The notes: a model not told the origin generated them from the letters alone. A DNA stretch of 64,000 bases from RGIG464 sp045599585 (GCA_045599585.1 JAZRWH010000024.1:51555-115554), one strand, 5' to 3'; counted from the first letter of the stretch, positions 43,420-53,311 are shown. Made by a program: numbers and translations.

Positions 43420-44823
43420 ATGAATTTAAAATTATGCTCGCTACTTGTTTTATCGCTTGCAATCTTCGCATGCGGCTGCACCGACGACAGTTCGTACAAT
43501 GCAACCCCAGTTACGAACGACGTCCAACACAACTCGACGAATCCCCCGAACGAACCATCGGGTGGCAATTCTAACGTCCCTAACAACAACCCAGACCAGA
43601 ATCTGACAATGGAATGCCGTCCTGCACCAGATGCCGAACACCCCGAACTTGTGACCGATGAAGACTGGGCGCGCGCAATGATTGCAGGCCAGGTCAGCGC
43701 TGACAAAGCGTTTCCCGTCATTGCCTATTCGTGTGGATTTCCGGTCATAACAGACGACGATACAATTATCTTTGCCCACTGGTACACAGGCGGTTCGTGG
43801 GCACTCGCGGGCGACCTCAACAACTGGACGCCCGAAGCCATGAAGACGACGCCTAACGGCGACGTATGGTATATTGAGCATCGCCAGCCAAACAACCTGA
43901 CGACCGCCAACGGTTACAAATTCATGAACAACGGCTCACAGTACCAAGCAGATCCCTGGGCGCTTCGCTACAACTACGATGACAACGGCGAACTCTCGTA
44001 CCTTACCAAACCTGCAGGACAGCACATCATGCGATGGAACAACTTTAAAAGCCCGCAAGGGCTCAAATCGCGCGCGCTGCACGTGCTCGTGCCACCGAAT
44101 GACGGCCCCTACGACGTGCTTTATGCACATGATGGTCAAAACATTTACCAAACTGACGGCTATTCGGGCGGCTGGAGACTGCGTGAAGTTATGAACGAAA
44201 TCCACGGAAACTTCCTGATCGTTGGCATTTCGAATACCGAAGATCGAATGTACGAATACACGCACGTTGACGATACTGCGTTTGGAGAGTTTTACCCGAG
44301 CAAAGGTAGAGCATACGCTGCGTTTGTCGAAGAATCCGTACGTCCCTTTATCGAATCCAAATTTAGAACGACGAACAAAGCGGGGGTCATGGGGTCTTCG
44401 CTAGGTGGTCTCATCAGCCTTTACATCGCACACCTCTATCCCAACCGCTACCGGGCCGTATTAGCCCTTTCGCCCACGACAGCCTGGGGACGCTTTGGCA
44501 GCGACAACGGTATCATCATGCGTCAGCTCTATGAAGAAGCCGGACACCGTAATACCTATCTTTACCTCGACAACGGCGGCGTTGAGCCTGACGGTGGCTG
44601 TGGGGCAAACCTCGGACAATTCGAAGCTGAACGCGATGAATCAGGCGGGGCTGACACCCATGATAACTATTGTTATACACGTGATTTCGTCGATGCTATG
44701 GAGCGCATCGGCTATCGGTTCGAAGTTGACCTGACGCACTGGCATGAGCCGGGAGCAACGCACACCAATCCTGCCTGGGCTGCTCGCGTCTTCAGACCGC
44801 TAAGTATTTTCAAAAATCTTTAA
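43420..44823 (+). CDS. Esterase lipoprotein with an N-terminal CBM48-like module
   Basis: The 467-aa product starts with a lipoprotein signal ending in CGC (Cys 18 or 20) and an Asn/Pro-rich linker. The next module (AGDLNNWTPEAMK ... WYIEH ... YKFMNNG) resembles a CBM48/glycogen-binding Ig-like domain. The C-terminal half resembles the putative esterase (PF00756-like) family, with nucleophile GSSLGG near residue 325 and a late His in THWHEPG. It could cleave ester-linked substituents of carbohydrates or siderophores. I choose ATG 43420; the upstream TTG has no ribosome site. A terminator follows. Confidence 0.85.
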   Translation: MNLKLCSLLVLSLAIFACGCTDDSSYNATPVTNDVQHNSTNPPNEPSGGNSNVPNNNPDQNLTMECRPAPDAEHPELVTDEDWARAMIAGQVSADKAFPVIAYSCGFPVITDDDTIIFAHWYTGGSWALAGDLNNWTPEAMKTTPNGDVWYIEHRQPNNLTTANGYKFMNNGSQYQADPWALRYNYDDNGELSYLTKPAGQHIMRWNNFKSPQGLKSRALHVLVPPNDGPYDVLYAHDGQNIYQTDGYSGGWRLREVMNEIHGNFLIVGISNTEDRMYEYTHVDDTAFGEFYPSKGRAYAAFVEESVRPFIESKFRTTNKAGVMGSSLGGLISLYIAHLYPNRYRAVLALSPTTAWGRFGSDNGIIMRQLYEEAGHRNTYLYLDNGGVEPDGGCGANLGQFEAERDESGGADTHDNYCYTRDFVDAMERIGYRFEVDLTHWHEPGATHTNPAWAARVFRPLSIFKNL

Positions 44824-44851
44824 TCATATTCTTTAATCATAAACAAAACAC

Positions 44852-44897
44852 ACGGCTAAATATAATGAACCAAACTTATTTTTAGCCGTTTTTTTTG
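44852..44897 (+). terminator. Terminator for the esterase gene
   Basis: ACGGCTAAA and TTTAGCCGT form a 9-bp stem with a long loop, followed by a run of T. Confidence 0.85.
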
Positions 44898-45080
44898 TAT
44901 GTGGACCAAGCAATCCTTCAATTTTAAAATTTTCTTTTGTTGCCGTCGTTTTTTAAGCCAAACAAATCAACACAAACTCTTGAAATTCATTCGCTTAAAA
45001 GGCTAAAAGATCGTCCGCCTTAAAGGCGACTAAATCAAGTGTTAGTTCACGTCATCGTGAAGCAGGAGGTAGAGAAGTCT

Positions 45081-47147
45081 ATGCGAAGGGTTTTCGTTCT
45101 AGCTGCAGCTGCAGCGTTCATGACGACCGCATGTTCTGATGATTCAGTCAATTCCCCGCGGCTAAGTAGTGCTTTTAAAACAGTTCAGCACAACCAGATT
45201 AATGGCACGCCCGACACGTCGTTTGCCCACAAAGCTGTCGTAGCGCTCCGCATTCATGGCTCACGCGATTACGCCGATCAGACCATCTGTACGGGAACAC
45301 TCGTCACAGATCAATACGTCGTGACTGCAGCACACTGCGTTGCCGAACTTGGAGAAGATTTATCCTATGATAAATACACAAATCAGTGCGTTTGGGAAGC
45401 GAGTCTACCTTTAATTGGACCATCTGATTCCAATGCCAATTTAAAGATAGGTATTGGTAACAACGATCAGGCATTTACCAAATCCACTTCGCTTTACGAC
45501 ATCGAAAAAATCTACTACCACCCCAATTACACCACCATACTCAAGAGCACCGGTTGCGAAGGTTACTACTATCAGACGTACAAAGAGTACTCTGGAACGA
45601 TTAATGATATTGCCGTCATTAAGCTCAAAAACCGCGTTCCGGCAAACGTTGCCAAGCCAATCCCTGTTCTTCCCCCGTGGCTAGGCATCACAAACGCCCA
45701 AGCTCAATCTGGACTCAAAACCGAATTCGTCGGCTTTGGCTATAACGAAAAAGGCACCATAGGAACCAAGCTCACCTTCACGGGGCCTCTCAAATACTAC
45801 TGTGGTTCCCCCAGTGCTAGTTCGCATTGCTACCCTGGCTTCACCGTTCATGTTGAAGGCTGCCACCCCAATGCCGAGCTCTGCGCCAAATACGGTGGTT
45901 ACCAAAGTTACGACGACAAATACGTCATGGTGCCTTACGGCTCTTTCTTTTATCTCCAAACACAGGGTGGTCCTTGCCAGGGTGACTCAGGCGGCCCCTC
46001 TTTCGTCACGGTGGGTGGCAAAGAGTATCTCGCAAGTGTAACAAGTTACGGCGACTCCACGTGTCAAGGTTACGGCGTTTCCACGGCGGTTCAGAGTTTC
46101 TACGACTGGATCGTTCAAAAAGCGCCTGCTGTGGCCAATTCCTACACTGAAATCTGCGACAATGGCGTTGACGACGACGGTGACGGAAAAATTGATACAG
46201 CAGATTCTGATTGTAAGGCGCCTGACCCCGTCTGTGGTGACGGCATCGTCAATCTTTCGACAGAAGAATGTGACCTGTTCGCTATGCGCGATAACATCTC
46301 CGATTGCGCCAAGCTCAACCCCCAATACGAAAGCGGCAAAGTCACATGCAACGCCAACTGTACACGCAACTACGCCAATTGTGTCGTCAAACCCGTCTGT
46401 GGAAACGGAAAAATCGAAACTGGTGAAGAATGTGACGGCTCGCTCTTCCCCTCCAACAAATCCAAGTGCTCCGACATCTTCCGTTCCTACAACGCCGGTA
46501 CACTCGCTTGCACCAGTGATTGTAAAATCGATTCAAGTGACTGCAGAGTTTCCATCAAACCCTCTAATCCAGATGGCGAAGACAAACCCGGTAATCAAAC
46601 GTCCGATCAGCCCGGCACCCCTGGTTCGGGAGAACAAGGTGGCAGCGCAGATCCGGGTGATTCAACGACCTCCATTTGCGGTAACGGCATTCTCGAAGCA
46701 AACGAAGAATGCGATACAGTCATCTTCCCCAACTATGACATAAATTGCTCCACCTACGCTGGAAGTAATGCCAGCGGATACGTTTCCTGCAATGCAAATT
46801 GCACCATTAATACTGGAGCTTGCACCATCGAAGGCAATTCCACCTGCGGCAACGGAATCCTCGAGGGCGCTGAAATCTGTGATGGTACGGCGTTCCAAAA
46901 CAATAAAACATCTTGCTCCGACTGGAACGATGGCTACTCGGATGGCCTGGTCAACTGCAACGCCAATTGCACGCTTAACTACTCAGGCTGCAGCATCGAA
47001 GGCGCGGCTCCCAACCCAAGTGGAAAAAACGGCGCTTCTTCATGCTCTACAACGCCACTTCGTTCTTCTTCCGCACCTGCGGCCCTCTTCGCCTGCTTCG
47101 GACTTCTCGGTTTAGCGGCCCTCCGCAGACGAAAAAGCAACAATTAA
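45081..47147 (+). CDS. Trypsin-like (S1) protease with Cys-rich repeats and a C-terminal TM-RRRK tail
   Basis: The 688-aa product has a signal peptide with a lipobox TTAC (Cys 18). The catalytic triad is complete: TAAHC near residue 86, NDIAVIKL near 175 and QGDSGGP near 301. Cys-rich repeats follow (CGNGKIETGEECDG and similar, four copies). The C-terminus, ALFACFGLLGLAALRRRKSNN, is a TM helix with a basic end, as in MYXO-CTERM-sorted proteins. ATG 45081 is preceded by AGGAGGT. It should be exported and held at the surface. Having both a lipobox and a C-terminal anchor is unusual. Confidence 0.88.
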   Translation: MRRVFVLAAAAAFMTTACSDDSVNSPRLSSAFKTVQHNQINGTPDTSFAHKAVVALRIHGSRDYADQTICTGTLVTDQYVVTAAHCVAELGEDLSYDKYTNQCVWEASLPLIGPSDSNANLKIGIGNNDQAFTKSTSLYDIEKIYYHPNYTTILKSTGCEGYYYQTYKEYSGTINDIAVIKLKNRVPANVAKPIPVLPPWLGITNAQAQSGLKTEFVGFGYNEKGTIGTKLTFTGPLKYYCGSPSASSHCYPGFTVHVEGCHPNAELCAKYGGYQSYDDKYVMVPYGSFFYLQTQGGPCQGDSGGPSFVTVGGKEYLASVTSYGDSTCQGYGVSTAVQSFYDWIVQKAPAVANSYTEICDNGVDDDGDGKIDTADSDCKAPDPVCGDGIVNLSTEECDLFAMRDNISDCAKLNPQYESGKVTCNANCTRNYANCVVKPVCGNGKIETGEECDGSLFPSNKSKCSDIFRSYNAGTLACTSDCKIDSSDCRVSIKPSNPDGEDKPGNQTSDQPGTPGSGEQGGSADPGDSTTSICGNGILEANEECDTVIFPNYDINCSTYAGSNASGYVSCNANCTINTGACTIEGNSTCGNGILEGAEICDGTAFQNNKTSCSDWNDGYSDGLVNCNANCTLNYSGCSIEGAAPNPSGKNGASSCSTTPLRSSSAPAALFACFGLLGLAALRRRKSNN

Positions 47148-47166
47148 TAGATTTATTTTTCAGCGC

Positions 47167-47232
47167 ACCTATGCTTCTAAGCATAGGTACGCACCAAGCC
47201 GCCTATGTATAAATAGCATACGCGGCTTTTTG
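47167..47232 (+). terminator. Double hairpin after the protease gene
   Basis: The first stem (47167-47188) is ACCTATGCTT with AAGCATAGGT. The second (47197-47227) is AGCCGC-C-TATG with CATA-C-GCGGCT, followed by TTTTT. The second reuses the TAT/ATA step with C on both sides. Confidence 0.8.
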
Positions 47233-47370
47233 CCTGCACGCAGATGCTTATCGGTATGCTGATGCGTGGCTAGGAACAAAATAAAAAGTCAGTTTTTACA
47301 AAAAATCTTTTATATATAAACTCAATCTTTATATATATTATTCACTCTACTTCTAAAAGATAACAAAAGT

Positions 47371-48423
47371 ATGCATCTTCAGTTACGCACATTAATATAC
47401 ATGAGCTTATTCAGCCTACTGTCTTTGACAGCCTGCAATAAATCGGAAACTCCCAAAAGCCCGACGAATGAAGTTTTAAATTCGGAAGCCAATTCAAATG
47501 AAGACGAAATAAAGTTGTGCAAAGTCTTCCCCGATGAATATCATTTTTCCATGCGCTGTGACTGGCAAAATACAAAATGGAATGAACTAAGTCACGACGA
47601 ATTGGCAGATCCCGTGCACTTAATCGAAAATACAGACGGCAGTTATACTTTACGGCGTAAATCCTACATTAAAGAATTTGAATATTACGAGGAAAATTAT
47701 AATAAATGCTTCAATTTATTTAAGCTTCAATCGAAAGATGATTATGTCGCTGAAATGATTGGCTGCATAGACAATGATGATAGCGAGTTCTTTACCGAGG
47801 ACTTGAAAGGCTATAAGTCATTCGATTATTCATGGACATACCCAATGATGCTCGTTCGTGTTTATAAATCGAACGATATCGAACATGCGCAAACATATCG
47901 ATTTAGTCTACCCGATGAAGATTATCAGTGCATGGGTGGATTTAGCTATATGACACTTATGTATAAACCAACCAAAATTGAATCGTACGATTTTTTGGAT
48001 ACAAAAGCACTCTTGATAAATATGGATAGCATTCTCCGCGTTAACTTTAGTCACGATGGTGGTGGCGAGTCAGATAATCTGCATATTCGCAAGAAGACAT
48101 TGCTTTTCGTTGGCGAGCCTCTTCGCCTGTTTGGCGAATGGATGACCTATGATTCTCACACGCTGGAAGAGAGCGGGTATAATACGATATCGTGTTGCGA
48201 GCTCTCCTTATCTGATACTGAATCTTATCACTGCTGTGACGATGATTATGATTGTTACTTCAAATTATTACGTCATCCAGATTCCGACTGCATTACAATA
48301 GATGACGATTCTGAACCCAAAAAAACCACCTACGAGCATTGTTACCATTCAACTTGGGGAGATGTTGATAATCATCAATCCATCACAGATCGCCCCGAAA
48401 GCAATTCTGAACCATGTAAATAA
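47371..48423 (+). CDS. Acidic hypothetical lipoprotein
   Basis: The 350-aa product has a lipoprotein signal, MHLQLRTLIYMSLFSLLSLTAC, with the lipobox LTAC at residue 22. The mature part is strongly acidic and rich in Asp, Glu, Tyr and Cys, for example CCELSLSDTESYHCCDDDYDC. It may be disulfide-rich. I recognise no family. A typical ribosome site is not seen before the ATG. The gene ends before the hairpin array. Confidence 0.75.
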   Translation: MHLQLRTLIYMSLFSLLSLTACNKSETPKSPTNEVLNSEANSNEDEIKLCKVFPDEYHFSMRCDWQNTKWNELSHDELADPVHLIENTDGSYTLRRKSYIKEFEYYEENYNKCFNLFKLQSKDDYVAEMIGCIDNDDSEFFTEDLKGYKSFDYSWTYPMMLVRVYKSNDIEHAQTYRFSLPDEDYQCMGGFSYMTLMYKPTKIESYDFLDTKALLINMDSILRVNFSHDGGGESDNLHIRKKTLLFVGEPLRLFGEWMTYDSHTLEESGYNTISCCELSLSDTESYHCCDDDYDCYFKLLRHPDSDCITIDDDSEPKKTTYEHCYHSTWGDVDNHQSITDRPESNSEPCK

Positions 48424-48474
48424 CCCCATTTGCCAAGTCGCATAACCTACACGTTTTCGTAAGAATTGATTTTT

Positions 48475-48512
48475 GCCTGACTATTCGCGTTGCGAATACG
48501 TCAGGCTTTTTT
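48475..48512 (+). terminator. Terminator with bulged TAT/ATA stem
   Basis: GCCTGAC-TATTCGC, a 3-nt turn, then GCGAATA-C-GTCAGGC and TTTTTT. The stem is 14 bp with one bulged C. It is the terminator of the acidic lipoprotein gene and the first hairpin of the array. Confidence 0.9.
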
Positions 48513-48675
48513 GTGGTCAGGCCTATGCCTGACGGCATACGGTCTTTTGCGATCGGCTATCGATTGCGATTGGCAGCGCAACACGCGTGCCAATCGTATC
48601 GATACGCCGATCGGGCTTTGCGCTATCTGCGATACGCGCACGCGAGCCGCCTATGCTCACGCATACGGCGTTTTT
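48475..48675 (+). repeat. Array of five hairpins with a bulged TAT/ATA-C step
   Basis: Hairpins are at 48475-48506, 48520-48544, 48551-48612, 48619-48640 and 48648-48670. Each has an outer stem, TAT on the 5' side, ATA-C on the 3' side and an inner stem. The C is unpaired each time while the stem bases differ. The third has an extra inner stem (GATTGGCA/TGCCAATC). T-tracts follow several, so some may terminate transcription. Confidence 0.85.
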
Positions 48676-49053
48676 GAAGGTTTTTGCGTTACTAACCACA
48701 GCATCTCAGCCGAACTAAATAAAAAGCAATAAGCGCATGAACGCGAACCGTTCGAAGCGCGAGGCGTTCATCATGTCTTGGCGCATAAGCTACCGATTAT
48801 TCACGCGGCTGGAAGCCGTCGACTGAAAACCCCAGCCCGTCGAAGCCGAAGGCAAGACGGGCGGGGTATGCGACATCTCCCACCCACCTTTTTGCCCGCG
48901 CGCCGAAGGCGTGCGGGCTCCTCGACTGAGCTGTAGCGTTTTCGCTGCATTTATATTCACATATAGTGCGCATACGCTCAAAAATGTATTATAAGCTTTT
49001 CTCGTTTGACACGGCGTCAACATTTAGACGCCCACCTCGAAGGAGAAAAATCT
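48676..49053. other. 378-bp intergenic region, GC-rich hairpins only
   Basis: No gene is seen. The stretch holds further GC-rich inverted repeats, for instance around 48830-48920, where GCCCGTC and GACGGGC pair around GAAGCCGAAGGCAA and a similar stem follows. AAGGAG at about 49040 is the ribosome site of the DUF362 gene. Confidence 0.4.
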
Positions 49054-50166
49054 ATGCGTTCAAAAGTCTACTTTACCGATCTGCACTGTGCACCCGGCGA
49101 TACTCAGCTTAAAAAACTCGAGCGCCTCATCAAAAAAGCCGGCCTCGGCGATATCGATTTTCAAGACAAATTTGTCGCTATCAAAATTCACTTCGGCGAA
49201 TGGGGAAATATGGCTTTCCTTCGTCAACAGTATGCAAAAATCGTCTGCGATTTTATCAAATCAAAAGGGGGTATGCCCTTCCTGACAGACTGCAATACAC
49301 TTTATGTTGGCTACCGCAACCATGCCCTTAACCACCTCGATGCCGCTTACATGAATGGCTACAATCCGCTCGCTACGGGCGTACACACCATCATCGCCGA
49401 TGGACTTCGTGGCACCGACGAACACTGCATCCCAGTTGAAGGTGGTGAATACGTCAAAGAAGCAAAAATTGGCTCCGCCATTGCCGAAGCCGACATCTTC
49501 ATTTCGATGAACCACGTCAAAGGACACATGGTCGCTGGCTTCGGCGGCGCCATTAAAAATATCGGCATGGGCAGTGGGTCCAAAAAAGGCAAAATGGAAA
49601 TGCACAGCAGCGGAACGCCTGCGATCAACAACGATCTTTGTATCGGTTGCGGTATGTGCGTTAAAAACTGCGCAAATAATGGCGTCAACATCATCAACAA
49701 AAAAGCTGTCATTGACGAACAAAAATGCCTCGGTTGCGGTCACTGTTTTGCTTTCTGCCCCAAAGGTGCCATTGAATGCAAATGGGACGAAGCCAAGCCT
49801 ATTATGAACAAAAAAGTTGCTGAATACGCTAAAGCTGTCCTCGCCGGAAAACCTGCCTTCCACATCTCTTTCGCCATTGACGTCTCGCCCTTCTGCGACT
49901 GCGATCCCGGCAACGACATTCCGCTCGTTTCAAACGTCGGTATCTTCGCCAGTAAAGACCCCGTTGCCATCGACCAAGCTGCCGTCGACGCAATTAACGC
50001 TTCCCCTATTCGACCGGACAGCAGAATTGGCGAACATGCACACGACCATGAAACATCACACAATGTATTCAGACTCATGCACCCCGATACCGACTGGGAA
50101 GCTGGTCTAGAACACGCTGAAAAACTGGGCATCGGAACCCGCGATTACGAACTCATTAAACTCTAA
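49054..50166 (+). CDS. DUF362-type protein with two 4Fe-4S clusters
   Basis: The 370-aa product has a DUF362-like N-terminal part (VAIKIHFGEWGN ... NHVKGHMVAGFGGAIKNIGMG). A ferredoxin module follows with two CxxCxxCxxxC motifs, CIGCGMCVKNCANNG and CLGCGHCFAFCPKGA. These are two 4Fe-4S clusters. Electron transfer or a redox-linked enzymatic role is expected, and the exact reaction is unknown. The start ATG 49054 has AAGGAG upstream. It stands alone and is cytosolic. Confidence 0.9.
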   Translation: MRSKVYFTDLHCAPGDTQLKKLERLIKKAGLGDIDFQDKFVAIKIHFGEWGNMAFLRQQYAKIVCDFIKSKGGMPFLTDCNTLYVGYRNHALNHLDAAYMNGYNPLATGVHTIIADGLRGTDEHCIPVEGGEYVKEAKIGSAIAEADIFISMNHVKGHMVAGFGGAIKNIGMGSGSKKGKMEMHSSGTPAINNDLCIGCGMCVKNCANNGVNIINKKAVIDEQKCLGCGHCFAFCPKGAIECKWDEAKPIMNKKVAEYAKAVLAGKPAFHISFAIDVSPFCDCDPGNDIPLVSNVGIFASKDPVAIDQAAVDAINASPIRPDSRIGEHAHDHETSHNVFRLMHPDTDWEAGLEHAEKLGIGTRDYELIKL

Positions 50167-50261
50167 ACGTGTTTCGAGCAATCGCGATTGCTTTTGTCAC
50201 ATTTTATATACAATCGCGATTGCTCCCATATAACCTAAAGCCTAAACTACAATCAAAGACC

Positions 50262-50358
50262 ACTGCTGTCCCACTAAAATTTCATATAAGAAAAGTATAA
50301 AATTCTATAACGAGCGCATTTCGTTACAGTTAATGAGAATATGTTGTGGGACAGCAAT
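50262..50358. repeat. MITE-like element, family M, copy 3
   Basis: This is the smallest complete copy (about 97 bp). It starts ACTGCTGTCCCAC and ends GTGGGACAGCAATGA, so the termini are inverted repeats. The core has the hairpin CTATAACGA/TCGTTACAG and the conserved AGAAAAGTATAAAATTCT. It lies between the DUF362 gene and the convergent first paralogue. Confidence 0.85.
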
Positions 50359-50375
50359 GATCAAAAACCTAGTTT

Positions 50376-51230
50376 TTATCTTTGTTCGTCCATTTCTTTA
50401 TCCTTGTTCATCCATCCTTCTGTCCATAAAACATCCTCAACCATACGATCATTCTCAGCAAATCGTAAATATGCACTCAGCCATGCGACGGTTTCAATTG
50501 CTTCCTCGCGATCATAGGTTTTCGAAAATAGTTCTTGGTGCATACTGCCATACTCTTCAAAACATAAATAGATTTTATATAAATCATAAGATTTTGAATT
50601 ATTCGGACGTCCAATGATTACTTCTTCTTTGATATAACACCCTTCACGGCGAGCACAGAATTCTTTCCCCCACGGCAATTTTTTTATATAAACATGTTTA
50701 TTATCAATACTCACACATGAACAACGCTTGATAACGTAGTAAATAACAACAATCACAAGCGCCACGATACAACCTGCTACAATACCAAAAGTCTTTAGAT
50801 CGGATATAAAAAAAAGAAGGAGAATCAGCCCAAATTGGAGGAAAATATAAGAAAAAAGGAGAATTCCAGCGATGTCAGCAGCACACTTGCCTTTATATAC
50901 AGGATTAGCCGAAATAGCATGAACCTTTTTTATTTTTGCAACATTTCCAATACGATAATTCTCGGGGTCTTGAGGATTAAATGTGTATGAACGCTGTGCC
51001 GGCATAGGCGTGACACAACGTTCAAATTTTAAATCTTCAACGTGGTACGTTTGCAGAATTTTGGTATTATGTTCTAATATAGCTAACTCGGTATCTGAAC
51101 CAGAATTATGATTAAAACTCCACGAACAAATAGGACATGTGAAAGAACCTAACAAATAGTCCATTTTAAGTTCTGATGCAGCCACCATCGAATGGCAACC
51201 AGGACAAAAGTATAATTTGTCGTTATTCAT
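50376..51230 (-). CDS. Zinc-ribbon / two-TM / PH-like protein, paralogue 1
   Basis: The 284-aa protein starts with a zinc ribbon (Cys 9, 12, 32 and 35, CPGC and CPIC). A linker and two TM helices follow (about 117-143 and 148-168). The C-terminal region (SIDNKHVYIKKLPWGKEF ... EEAIETVAWLSAYLRFAEN) has the strand-plus-helix pattern of a bacterial PH-like domain. Two further paralogues lie upstream on the same strand. The order zinc ribbon, TM pair, PH-like domain is shared. Function is unknown. It should be an inner-membrane protein with the ribbon and PH-like part on the cytosolic side. Confidence 0.75.
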   Translation of the reverse strand: MNNDKLYFCPGCHSMVAASELKMDYLLGSFTCPICSWSFNHNSGSDTELAILEHNTKILQTYHVEDLKFERCVTPMPAQRSYTFNPQDPENYRIGNVAKIKKVHAISANPVYKGKCAADIAGILLFSYIFLQFGLILLLFFISDLKTFGIVAGCIVALVIVVIYYVIKRCSCVSIDNKHVYIKKLPWGKEFCARREGCYIKEEVIIGRPNNSKSYDLYKIYLCFEEYGSMHQELFSKTYDREEAIETVAWLSAYLRFAENDRMVEDVLWTEGWMNKDKEMDEQR

Positions 51231-51364
51231 TCTTATCTCACTTTATTCTATCTGCACAACGCTTCACATGCCCAAGACAAATTCTGATTGTTCTTCATTC
51301 AAACGTCTTCAATCACATGCAAAGTCGACAGCGAATGCCAATACGTATCCTTGCATCCCAAAAG

Positions 51365-51440
51365 CCAACGCGTATTGACGCTGAAAGCGGAAAAGCGTTG
51401 GAAGGCCGGCGTATTGAGTGCAACGCACGAAAAGCCGGCC
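51365..51440 (+). repeat. Twin GTATTGA/GAAAA hairpins (copies 3 and 4)
   Basis: Hairpin one (51365-51401) is CCAACGC-GTATTGA-CGCT-gaa-AGCG-GAAAA-GCGTTGG. Hairpin two (51404-51440) has stem GGCCGGC/GCCGGCC and inner stem GTGC/GCAC around the same internal loop. The pair reappears almost unchanged at 55418-55493. Confidence 0.9.
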
Positions 51441-51532
51441 ACCCAAATTAAAATCAACACAAAGCTCTTGATCGTAGCTCGATCAACGTAGCCACAAACC
51501 ATGAAGCCGTTGATCATGATTCGAGAAAAAAG

Positions 51533-53146
51533 TTATTTCTTTGAACCAAATATCGCTTCGAAATCATCAACGCTGCTGGAGCTGTTTTCATCCGACGAAT
51601 CAAAGGACGTGCCGAAACTGCTCGAACCAAAGTTGCTCGTGCCAAAGCTGTCGCCATCACTCGACGAACCAAACGACGAACCGAAACTGCTCGAACCAAA
51701 GTTGCTCGTGCTAAAGCTGTCGCCATCGCTTGACGAATCAAACGACGAACCGAAGCTGCTCGAACCAAAGCTACTCTTACCGAAGCTATCGGTGCTACTA
51801 TCGCTTGGCGTGCCAAACGACGATTCGAAGCTGCTCGAACCAAAGCTGCTCTTACCGAAGCTGTCGGTGCTACTATCGCCTGACGTGCCAAACGATGAGC
51901 CGAAACTACTCGAACCAAAGCTGTCGGTGCTACTATCGCTTGACGTGCCAAACGATGATTCGAAGCTGCTCGTGCCAAAGCTGTCGATGTTGCTATCGGG
52001 CGATGTGCCCAAAGACAATCCGATGTCCGATGAACCTATGCTGCTTACGTTCGTTTCGTTAACAGGCTTCGACTCGACTTTTAGCTCTTGTTGTTTTGCA
52101 GCTGCAATCTCTGCCTCGCGTTGTTTTCTACGCGCTTCGGCTGCTGCAATCGCCTCTTTGTGAAGCGCTTCGGCTGCTGCAAGCGTTTCTGCGCGCTGTT
52201 TAGCGGCGAGCTCCTGCCGTTGCTGTTCGGTAAGTTGGCGAGCAGCCGCTTTTAGCGCTGATTCTACATTGGCTGCCGAATGGGACGATTGAGGCGTCCG
52301 CTGTGTGCGACTGCTGTCCATTATCGCAGACGAACGATTTTGCGATGACCTCGAATTGATCTCAATCGAATCGGAATCAGAATTGATCTCAATCGAATCA
52401 AAATCATCATCCTCAGAATCATCATAAAAAGACGTAACTTCATTGCGCGAAACGAGACTTCTCGTGCCATTTTGGCCAAAAATACGCTTATTATAAGCAT
52501 ACTTCACATACATTGTCAGCCAACGCATATCGTCGATCGCATCAGTTTGTATTCTACTTTCCGAAAAGAGTATATCCTGTGTCGTACCATCCTTCGCACA
52601 AATATACACATTATATGTATAATAACCGCCAGATTTAGTGGTAACCCATTTTTTCTCTTCTCTGATGCGAACTGCATAACGCGGAATACGATAATCATTA
52701 TTTTCAGAATTTATAATTGACCGCTGCACAAACAAACAAGTGTCATCGATACTAATACGCGTTTTTCGCAATTGAATACAAATACCAATGACTAAAAGGA
52801 TGACGCCTATAACCCAAAAGGGAAACATAAAAAAAATTCCGGCAACAATCAGAATAATTCCAATATCGCCAACTGAATTTTTTCCTTTAAATTGTTCGTG
52901 TCCAGAACTCGGATAATAGTCTTTCGCAACTCTGGCACTGGTTGTCAAAGGCCACGTGGAAGGATAAAATGGATCTAAATCGTAATACTCAGGTTTACTC
53001 ATATCCAAATTGACTCGACAATTTGGACAAACATGATTCACTTTTTTTTGGCCAGTATTTGAATTTCCTACGGGTATACGACAGATATCTGATGTCAGAG
53101 ACATTTGATGACATTGCTGACAAAAGAAAACTGAATGTTTCGCCAT
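51533..53146 (-). CDS. Zinc-ribbon / two-TM / PH-like protein with FG-rich tail, paralogue 2
   Basis: The 537-aa protein has a zinc ribbon (Cys 9, 12, 40 and 43), the YYDLDPFYPSTWPL segment and a TM pair at about 94-125. A PH-like region follows (RKTRISIDDTCLFVQR ... SESRIQTDAIDDMRWLTMYVKYAY). A disordered stretch and an Ala/Gln/Glu-rich helix (LTEQQRQELAAKQRAETLAAAE...) come next. The last about 170 residues are repeats of Ser-Phe-Gly, about 20 FG steps. That tail resembles FG-repeat or phase-separating sequence. ATG 53146 has AAGGAG upstream; the ORF extension does not. Confidence 0.78.
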   Translation of the reverse strand: MAKHSVFFCQQCHQMSLTSDICRIPVGNSNTGQKKVNHVCPNCRVNLDMSKPEYYDLDPFYPSTWPLTTSARVAKDYYPSSGHEQFKGKNSVGDIGIILIVAGIFFMFPFWVIGVILLVIGICIQLRKTRISIDDTCLFVQRSIINSENNDYRIPRYAVRIREEKKWVTTKSGGYYTYNVYICAKDGTTQDILFSESRIQTDAIDDMRWLTMYVKYAYNKRIFGQNGTRSLVSRNEVTSFYDDSEDDDFDSIEINSDSDSIEINSRSSQNRSSAIMDSSRTQRTPQSSHSAANVESALKAAARQLTEQQRQELAAKQRAETLAAAEALHKEAIAAAEARRKQREAEIAAAKQQELKVESKPVNETNVSSIGSSDIGLSLGTSPDSNIDSFGTSSFESSFGTSSDSSTDSFGSSSFGSSFGTSGDSSTDSFGKSSFGSSSFESSFGTPSDSSTDSFGKSSFGSSSFGSSFDSSSDGDSFSTSNFGSSSFGSSFGSSSDGDSFGTSNFGSSSFGTSFDSSDENSSSSVDDFEAIFGSKK

Positions 53147-53311
53147 TTCAACACTCCTTGCATTCACCCAATGATTGGCGACGCCCATGTGCTACAGTGC
53201 GCCATTTTACGTTTTATCATAACTACGTTGATGATACAACCTTCGAACCCAGCACAATGCAACCGTTATCGATACGTTCTCTATTCTCATTTTTTGCTTT
53301 TATCTTTGACC

